A stretch of 64,000 bases of DNA from assembly GCA_001687465.1 (NCBI GenBank), contig LVLI01000040.1, forward strand, positions 48,871 to 112,870. Reading direction: 5' to 3'. A model generated the notes under the pieces. It did no database searches, was not told where the DNA came from, and saw only the letters and a list, made by a program, of their open reading frames with translations. Each line of letters opens with the position of its first letter. Position 1 is the first letter of the stretch. The stretch comes from Halocafeteria seosinensis (lineage: Eukaryota; Sar; Bigyra; Bicosoecida). Shown here one piece after another: positions 57,795 to 64,000 of the stretch. A program made the position numbers and the translations under genes.

Positions 57795-60700
57795 ATGGAG
57801 AACTTTAGGCTCTCCTCAAAGCCCTCGCTAGCTGCAGCGCGGACGTTAACGAGCTGCTTGTGGGTATTACAGGGGCTTCTGGTGGCCTCCACGATCATCA
57901 TTCCCATCTTTATAGCGGTGGATTCTGATACTCTTCACATTCCACAGGACGAAAGAGGAGGCGGAGTACGAGGCTTGACGGTGCGGGACAATGAATCTGA
58001 TATAGGATCTTTTTCTGAGTTCTTGAGATCCCGAGTCGATTCCACCTGGGGCAAGATCGTTGTTTCCCTCTTGGCGATTGTAGTTTTTCCTGCTCTGTGT
58101 AAGCTATTGAGTGTCTTGTACCGGAACATTAAACTTCGGCACCTCCGAAGTGAAAACCCGTTTCATGCAAAACTGATTGATCGTGTGGGGTTGTCGGTGG
58201 GAGACTACTCGGACATGGTGGACACACAATCTCTATCTTTTGCTCTTCTTCCCCAAGCTCCGCGTGCGCAAGTCTTTTATGAATTTGTCAATAGTCTATT
58301 GCAACGTTTCATGTGGAACGGCGACCAACGATTGGATAGGGCCATTCAAAGTGAAGCGGTTGACACGAAGGCATGTCATGGTCTTGTGAGCACACTTGCA
58401 AGAGCACTACTACAGATTGCTCCATGGGAGAACCAGGGAATAGGACGCTGGATCTTTGGTCGTCTAATACGGAGTGCATTGATGAATGACGACTTCTTCC
58501 AACGAAATGTAGTTGAAAGATGGACGAAGTGGCTCAAGAAAGAACAGAAGGCTATCTGGGTTCGTCTAGAACGGAATCCCAGTTTTCCTAATGTCGGTAC
58601 AACACTTGATCCGGAGAGACTGAGAACTCAATTTAAGATGCCTTACAAATTCAACAGTCCTGCTATCAATAAAGCTTTCGTTCGACGCACTGCGCTTCTT
58701 GAACAGATGAATGGTTGGGCTGTTGCAGGTTTCCGCCGGAGAGGACGATGCCAGTTAGTTCTGGAAGGAATAGGAGGGATCGGAAAAACTGAGCTTGCAA
58801 CTTATTTCTTTCATAACCCTCCCTGTGTATACAACCTAAAAGTGTGGCTTTTTGCTGCTACGACACATGGACTGCAACAGCAATACGTAGACCTATATGA
58901 AGCATACCGCAGTCAATACAATCCGTCTTTGAGACGCCTTGCTGAGGGAGAGTCAGTAGAGGAGCAAGCTAATCACGTGCTCTCGTGGCTCAACGGTGCC
59001 GGTGTGGAAGGACGATTCCTGATCGTATACGACAATGTTCCTACTCTAGACACCATAAAGAAATGGTTGCCAGATGATGAATCCAAGCATCATGTAATCA
59101 TTACGAGTCGAAACCTATCGGAATGGAAAGTCAACAGCGTTGGCAACGACGATCGCGATAAGATCGTAGAGGTTAACAAAATGAGTATAGCAGAATCAAA
59201 AGAGCTCATGGAAAACTACTGGGAAACGGGATTCTCTTCTTCAGAAGATGCGGTGGAATGTTTATCGGAACTCTTCGCGGGCCTACCGCTTGCTTTGACT
59301 CAGGCGGTGCATTACATGAAGAAAAACCACAGGAATGCCGCGTGGTACCTGAAACAATACGAGAATGACCGACAACTATTATTGGCCGCTCGCCATGGAT
59401 TTTCGTCGTCTTCTGACCACGAACCCGTCTCCGTAACGTACACGGTCACTCTTCAACAGCTACACGCAAAATGTCGTCCAGCCTTGGAGCTCCTCAATTG
59501 TATTGCTTGGATGGGACCCCAACCTCTTGACGACATGGTCGCCCAAGAACTTATTGGGAAATTCCGCGGCAACGAGAGCGTCGAGATTGAGTACCCAGAG
59601 TCGCGTCGCGCCCTCGAACAATATGGACTGATTCGTGTTGATCCTGTAACACTTCACATTAGTCTGCATCCAGTACAACAGTCAATTATTTGCGATCGCC
59701 AGACTGAAATTGATCAGTATCTCCCTGTTTACTACTGGCTCACTTGCTGCGACGTTGTCACTCAGTTGTACGACTTGTTCGGGGATCAAGGCTCGTTGCA
59801 ATACCGGTGTTTGCTCTCGCATGCTGAAGCATTACACGAACAAGCCGACAAAATGTGTAGACTGTCACTGGAGGCCAAAAAACTACAGGGAGGCTCATGT
59901 TCCTGGCTATCCTGTAGAAGCGGAAGATGTTGGAACAAGACTCACGACGAAGTTGCTCGAGAGGGTCAACTCCTGAGGATCGAACCCTTGTGCCTAGGAA
60001 ATATCTACCACGGAATTGGCAATTACAAAGAAGCGAAACAGTATTATGAACGTATACTCTTGGTCAAGAAGCAGATGTATGGTAACGAAGACGACCTTGA
60101 AATCGCAGGAACTATGGACAAAATGGGCAGTGCCATGCTCGATACGGGGGAATATCAGACGGCTAAACACTACTTTGAACAAACCCTGAGTATCTGTAGA
60201 AGTTACTACCAAGAAAATCACACTAAGGTGTTGCAATCAATGGAGGGTCTGGCAACGTCATTGCGGAAATTAGGGAATGCGAAGAAGGCCAAAGAGTACT
60301 ACAAGAGTGTGCTGTCAGCTCGCCAAAGCGGAGGACAAGACGAGGACATTGAGGGTTCTAATTGTGGTGCTTCACGTGGCAAAAGAGAATCGGCTAGCAC
60401 AATGATCGGTTTAGGTCACGCCCTGAGGGACCTTGGCGATGCAAGCACTGCCAAAGAGTACTATGAACAAGTGTTGTCTATGCGGCGGCAGCTGTATTCT
60501 GATTCAAAGCACCCTGCCATAGCTAAAGCCGTGGTGAACTTGGGTAGTGCATTATGCAATTTAGGAGATGCAAGAGAGGCAGCGGAGTGCTACAAAGAAG
60601 CGCTAATTGTACAGAAAGAGTACTACGGAGAGAATCATGTGAAAGTAGCGCGTACGCTGGAAAATTTGGCGATTGCGCTACGCAATTTAGGAGATGCGCA

Positions 60701-61184
60701 AGCTGCAAAACACTACTGTGAACAAGTACTTTCCATCAAGAAGGATTTTTATGGGGAGATCCATGTGGAAGTAGCTCGTACCATGGTTAACGTGGGAATC
60801 ACACTCGCTGAACTTGGAGATGTGCTAAGCGCTGAGGAGTTTTATGACCAAGCATTATCCATTTTGGATCAACACTACCGAGAAATGCATATTGATATAG
60901 CTAGCGCGCTACTTAGAAAAGCCAAAACGAAGTGCGTATTGAATGACTTAAAAGGGGCAAAACAATGCTTTGAGAAAGCATTTCCACGACTGAAGGCATA
61001 CTATGAAGACGATTCGCTGGAGCTAGCCAAAGCATTAGCGGACGCTGCCGACGACTTACGCTCATTGGGGGAGACGGAAGTATCCAAGGAATATTACGTC
61101 CAGGCTCTACCTACATTGAAAAGCAACTGGGGGACTGATAACTCTCGAGTCAGTGTTATAGATAGCGCTTTAAGTAACTGGTGA
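57795..61184 (+). CDS. Membrane-anchored STAND/NB-ARC-like NTPase with TPR repeats (NLR-like)
   Basis: One exon encodes 1129 aa. Two hydrophobic segments (about 19-42 and 89-108) flank a short luminal or external loop, giving an N-terminal hairpin anchor. After an unassigned region (110-300) comes a P-loop NTPase of the STAND class: Walker A EGIGGIGKT ending at 332, Walker B RFLIVYDNV (Asp413), an IITSRN sensor and GLPLALTQA near 495. A winged-helix-like part (LNCIAWMGPQPLDDM) follows. From about residue 735 to 1115 there are TPR units of the kinesin-light-chain or NLR type, for example GNIYHGIGNYKEAKQYYER and LGSALCNLGDAREAAECYKEAL. STAND NTPases switch between ADP and ATP states and oligomerise as sensors of infection or stress. 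Ligand and output are unknown, and no death or TIR domain is seen. An intronless 3.4-kb gene is unusual among its neighbours. Confidence 0.88.
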   Translation: MENFRLSSKPSLAAARTLTSCLWVLQGLLVASTIIIPIFIAVDSDTLHIPQDERGGGVRGLTVRDNESDIGSFSEFLRSRVDSTWGKIVVSLLAIVVFPALCKLLSVLYRNIKLRHLRSENPFHAKLIDRVGLSVGDYSDMVDTQSLSFALLPQAPRAQVFYEFVNSLLQRFMWNGDQRLDRAIQSEAVDTKACHGLVSTLARALLQIAPWENQGIGRWIFGRLIRSALMNDDFFQRNVVERWTKWLKKEQKAIWVRLERNPSFPNVGTTLDPERLRTQFKMPYKFNSPAINKAFVRRTALLEQMNGWAVAGFRRRGRCQLVLEGIGGIGKTELATYFFHNPPCVYNLKVWLFAATTHGLQQQYVDLYEAYRSQYNPSLRRLAEGESVEEQANHVLSWLNGAGVEGRFLIVYDNVPTLDTIKKWLPDDESKHHVIITSRNLSEWKVNSVGNDDRDKIVEVNKMSIAESKELMENYWETGFSSSEDAVECLSELFAGLPLALTQAVHYMKKNHRNAAWYLKQYENDRQLLLAARHGFSSSSDHEPVSVTYTVTLQQLHAKCRPALELLNCIAWMGPQPLDDMVAQELIGKFRGNESVEIEYPESRRALEQYGLIRVDPVTLHISLHPVQQSIICDRQTEIDQYLPVYYWLTCCDVVTQLYDLFGDQGSLQYRCLLSHAEALHEQADKMCRLSLEAKKLQGGSCSWLSCRSGRCWNKTHDEVAREGQLLRIEPLCLGNIYHGIGNYKEAKQYYERILLVKKQMYGNEDDLEIAGTMDKMGSAMLDTGEYQTAKHYFEQTLSICRSYYQENHTKVLQSMEGLATSLRKLGNAKKAKEYYKSVLSARQSGGQDEDIEGSNCGASRGKRESASTMIGLGHALRDLGDASTAKEYYEQVLSMRRQLYSDSKHPAIAKAVVNLGSALCNLGDAREAAECYKEALIVQKEYYGENHVKVARTLENLAIALRNLGDAQAAKHYCEQVLSIKKDFYGEIHVEVARTMVNVGITLAELGDVLSAEEFYDQALSILDQHYREMHIDIASALLRKAKTKCVLNDLKGAKQCFEKAFPRLKAYYEDDSLELAKALADAADDLRSLGETEVSKEYYVQALPTLKSNWGTDNSRVSVIDSALSNW

Positions 61185-61291
61185 GCATACAGATTGACTT
61201 TAGAGGCATTTGTATGTGGGAATCCAGTTCCTCTTGATCAGCAAGCGGGGAACGAAATGATCAATGTGCCTTGTTAAGAATATGCTGAGCT

Positions 61292-61785
61292 CTAGAAAAT
61301 TTTGTCTGGTAATCCTGCAACTATTTTATGTCCACTCACAGGTTTGCTAGGTGTAGCAAGGAATGAGCTGATGGCGACAGTGGTGGTGAAATCTAGGTCC
61401 TCAATAATCTCTTCGTGAACCAACGCTTCAAAGTGTTGCTCGTACGCGTTCCAATCATCATCGCTCCACTCTGCAAAACTTTTGGCAGCGGCCTTTATTT
61501 CTATTGGTTTCTCACACTGGCATGTCGTACTTTCCATAGGTCCAGAGGTGCCCAATTTCCAGTGTGTCTTCGAGACATTGTTTAAGGTAAAATACGGCCG
61601 TTCTTCTCCAGTAACAGAGCGTTTTCACTGTCCCGGCCCCCAAGTAATGTAGTGCGGAATTCTCCAATTACCACCTTCCTATCCTGAATCGCTCATCAGG
61701 GGACGCCATGACGTACCTTGAATTGCATACTGTTGTCTGCGACGATGGGCATGTCGAATGAAGCAGGATCTATATTTGCTGCCAT
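61292..61785 (-). CDS. Small gene of unresolved structure, unknown product
   Basis: A plausible first exon (61785-61717, MAANIDPASFDMPIVADNS then MQFK, donor GTACGT) is followed by two open frames that overlap out of phase: DRKVVIGEFRTTLLGGRDSE and, one frame away, RPYFTLNNVSKTHWKLGTSG leading to FAEWSDDDWNAYEQHFEALV and a stop at 61292. Both look protein-like, so either an intron with atypical sites or a frameshift joins them. I cannot settle which. No family was recognised. The acidic, aromatic C-terminal part is the most convincing piece. Confidence 0.4.
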
Positions 61786-62071
61786 CCCATGTATAGGTAG
61801 GCGTTCATGGATCATTGTTTGGGCGCAAACCCCTCGCCTGCGAAAACCAAATAGACCGAGGGTCAAGCTCCCCTCATATTGTTATTTGAGAACATCATTT
61901 CAAATCTGTTAAGTCGTTCGTCCCAACCCTGTATCTCTCAGTCCAGACGACTCTGGAGGAAATCAAACATCAACAGCTTCAATTCAGATACGGGTTGATC
62001 GATTACATCAAGCAAGTTGCACTGATACTTTGTAACCTCCCCATCCCACGTTTAATTGAACATCTTACCGT

Positions 62072-62560
62072 ATGATGAGCCTCAAGAAGAGTGGAGGGGG
62101 ACAGGGAGACCCTCGCGATGCGTCCAATGTCTGGGGCTGGAAAGCTCAGACTGACGATGCCTCTGCTGAGTTCGGGATGGCCGATGTTTGGCAACTGTGC
62201 AGTATGGGGACAGGCGTTGTCTCCCTCTTATGGAAGGTATGTGACGTGCATTACTTCTGTATGATTTGCCATTATAGCCTGCGTGGTGCCCACATCCTCG
62301 CAGAACCTGTTCGTGGCTTGGTTTGCGCTATTGTTCACTATTGCCGCCTTTACCACTCAATCCTTTGCCAAGAGAGACCTTAGGACTCTGACCATGTCAT
62401 TCGCGTACGTTGGTGCTTGACAAACGAGGCAGCTAGACACAATAGGGCTTGAACCTGTACGGTGTCTGACCTTTTGGGGCGCAGGTTTTCGATTTCAACG
62501 TTGTTTATGCTCCATTTTAGACAGCCGGGAATGGAAAGCAACAGTTCTGCTGCTATCTAA
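62072..62560 (+). CDS. WDR83OS: PAT complex subunit Asterix
   Basis: Three exons (62072-62236, 62304-62404, 62485-62560) give 113 aa, against 106 in human. The pattern follows the family: a polar start, then MADVWQLCSMGTGVVSLLWK, where animals have a similar NLLG-F-M-GL--K stretch, then LFVAWFALLFTIAAFTTQS, a KRD-RTLTMSF block and FSISTLFMLHFRQP at the end. Asterix pairs with CCDC47 in the ER membrane as an intramembrane chaperone that shields polar transmembrane segments of multi-span proteins. All three junctions keep the frame. Giant polytopic proteins such as the two receptor-channels here would be natural clients, though that link is only inference. Confidence 0.8.
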
Positions 62561-63708
62561 TGGATGACATCAATGAGGAGAGGATGCTGCATTAAGTGAA
62601 GAGTGTCGTTTAAAGAATGTTTCATTCGTTTGATGTCGCTGACGACGCTGCGGGGGCGTTCATGTCATTGACACTGATTACATCAACTTACGCAGATTCA
62701 CCTACACATCTGAATGAACTAACGTTGGTGCTTACGACTTCGAAATATCAGTCTATTCACTTCTTGGCTGCGGAGCACGCCGGAATAGGAAGGACTGTGC
62801 ACGCAGAGAGATCTGAAATCGGAGAGTGTGTTTAATGGAAAGCACCAAAGTTATGATATTGCACTGTTTCTCCCAATGAGTGTAGCATTGTACACCCACC
62901 CATTCTTGTAGATACTGGGCTAGGATAACTGTGGCTGCAGAAGTTCAGAGAACCGAGGACAAGAGTGAACACGCAAGTACCCATATCCTACCTGAATGCT
63001 AAATCCATGCCATGTTCGCAGCCCAATTTCAGAGTTGATTAAATTCCAAAGTTACTATACCATACCCACTGCTAGGGTATTACCAATAATTTACCATGCT
63101 CTACGAGTTTTGTGACCTCCGCATCTGAGCTTCACAAGTCCCAAGATCCTCAATCAAAATCCTTCCCAATCGTTCATCGCAGCTCCCATGGGACAGTGTG
63201 GGTGTATTCAATCACATACTTGATTTGAGAACCAAGAAGATTAAGTTTTGCATCAGAGATAGGGATGATATGGTGAAGTGCGGCGCTGCGGTTGAAGTTA
63301 GGACGCGGAAACTTCCGTTTAGCGCAAAACTTGTCCCCACAGCCATCCATACTCTCTACTGCCTCGATTATCGTAGGTAGACCTCTAAGATAAAGGTCCA
63401 TGGGACGTCAGCGGGTGCCTTTTTGAGAGACGACGGCGAAAAGTGCAAGTAAACTTTGTCGGGTCCAACTTCAACTTGAGGACGGAAGTTTTGCGCAATG
63501 AAAGCAGAGCTGGGATATTTCGGGGGTCCGGTATCGGGGGTTTTTTCGGGGGCCCCGCCAGATTCTCTTCCGTACAGCTTGTTTTATCGGGGCTACATGG
63601 TGAAATTTCGGGGGCACAGTTGCCAGTGGACCAATGATGGAACATGAGCCGATTTAGACACAGAAATGGCGTGTAATTCGAGTGGTGCAACAACGTACTC
63701 TCTACTGA
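62561..63708. other. Intergenic next to a transposase remnant
   Basis: No gene was recognised. G-rich runs (GGGGG motifs) occur at 63521-63560. Minus-strand open frames at 63174-63693 might be decayed transposon sequence but have no recognisable domain. Confidence 0.4.
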
Positions 63709-64000
63709 CTATTCACTATCTTCTAAATCTACGGCCACATCCAGGTTTGACTGGTCTGGCCCGGTTTTCAAGGCCTTTTGTTGCCTGTAGGTCCGAAAGT
63801 CTGCAAGCACTTCATCGATAATCCAATCATTTAGTCTGACGAACATTTCCATCTTAAATGCTTTCGGTTCCTGAGCGTTTCTACGGAAGTCTTGCTGCTG
63901 CCGAGTGACGCATGAGAAGGCACGTTCTACGGAAGCAGAAGAGAAAGGGATACCAAGTCTTCCCAGCACCCAGTCGGCTAGCTGCGGATACGTACCACGC
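63709..64000 (-). mobile_element. hAT-family transposase, C-terminal dimerisation region (runs off the window)
   Basis: The frame is open from the window edge to a stop at 63709 (about 96 residues). It contains PQLADWVLGRLGIPFSSAS followed by VERAFSCVTRQQQDFR, the hallmark of the hAT C-terminal dimerisation domain (usual form 'P.L...a..iL.ipaSsa.sER.FS'). A partly acidic tail follows. The catalytic part lies beyond the window, so whether the element is intact is unknown. No terminal inverted repeat could be identified on this side. Confidence 0.75.

Noticed and set aside
1-64000. CRISPR arrays, bacterial operons or ribosome binding sites
   Set aside because: No regularly spaced repeats were found, and the abundant spliceosomal introns show this is a eukaryotic nuclear region.
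1-64000. tRNA or rRNA genes
   Set aside because: Scanning for the T-loop pattern GGTTCRANYC and cloverleaf partners gave no convincing candidate; a dedicated search such as tRNAscan could still find a degenerate one.

Overview
This window is nuclear DNA from a eukaryotic microbe. The genes carry 56 inferred GT-AG introns, mostly 60-110 bp, lie close together on both strands, and are separated by 0.1-2.4 kb. An outer-dynein-arm docking-complex-like coiled-coil protein implies a flagellated stage. An HCF101-type Fe-S scaffold and an apicomplexan-like profilin fit a SAR, cryptophyte or haptophyte lineage better than animals, fungi or land plants. The species cannot be fixed from sequence alone.

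Layout. 1-10 kb: the start of a GH28-like pectinase gene (minus), two tandem secreted sedolisin (TPP1-type) peptidases (minus), and between them the ODA-docking-like gene (plus). 10.5-14.8 kb: a broken bacterial-type GNAT acetyltransferase, eIF2-beta (plus), an RluD-type pseudouridine synthase (minus, its end overlapping that of eIF2-beta), and a relic of a GH28 gene. 14.8-24.7 kb: an unusually long GH36 alpha-galactosidase, a Tim17/22/23-like membrane protein, an IAH1-type SGNH esterase and HCF101. 24.7-30.7 kb: a coiled-coil protein whose end overlaps HCF101, a multi-span membrane TKL kinase divergent from it, and a profilin-like gene. 30.9-48.7 kb: two giant tandem paralogues on the minus strand. 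49.6-56 kb: a four-span membrane protein, a SET-domain (LSMT-like) methyltransferase and a small ankyrin protein. 57.8-64 kb: a membrane-anchored STAND/NLR-like NTPase with TPRs, an unresolved small gene, the PAT-complex subunit Asterix, and the 3' end of a hAT transposase.

The best candidate for an undescribed system is the tandem pair at 30.9-48.7 kb (2647 and 2718 aa). Each has four N-terminal membrane spans that display two very large ectodomains (about 510 and 745 aa; the first has Cache-like features). This is fused to a two-repeat voltage-gated channel with an EF-hand in the I-II linker, the plant TPC1 layout. They look like ligand-sensing receptors hard-wired to a cation pore. With the membrane TKL kinase and the membrane-anchored NLR-TPR protein, the window is rich in surface or endomembrane sensing genes, while the sedolisins, GH28, GH36 and esterase suggest extracellular digestion or cell-wall turnover.

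Exon structures were derived by hand from splice sites, reading-frame continuity and family motifs. No alignment or database search was run.
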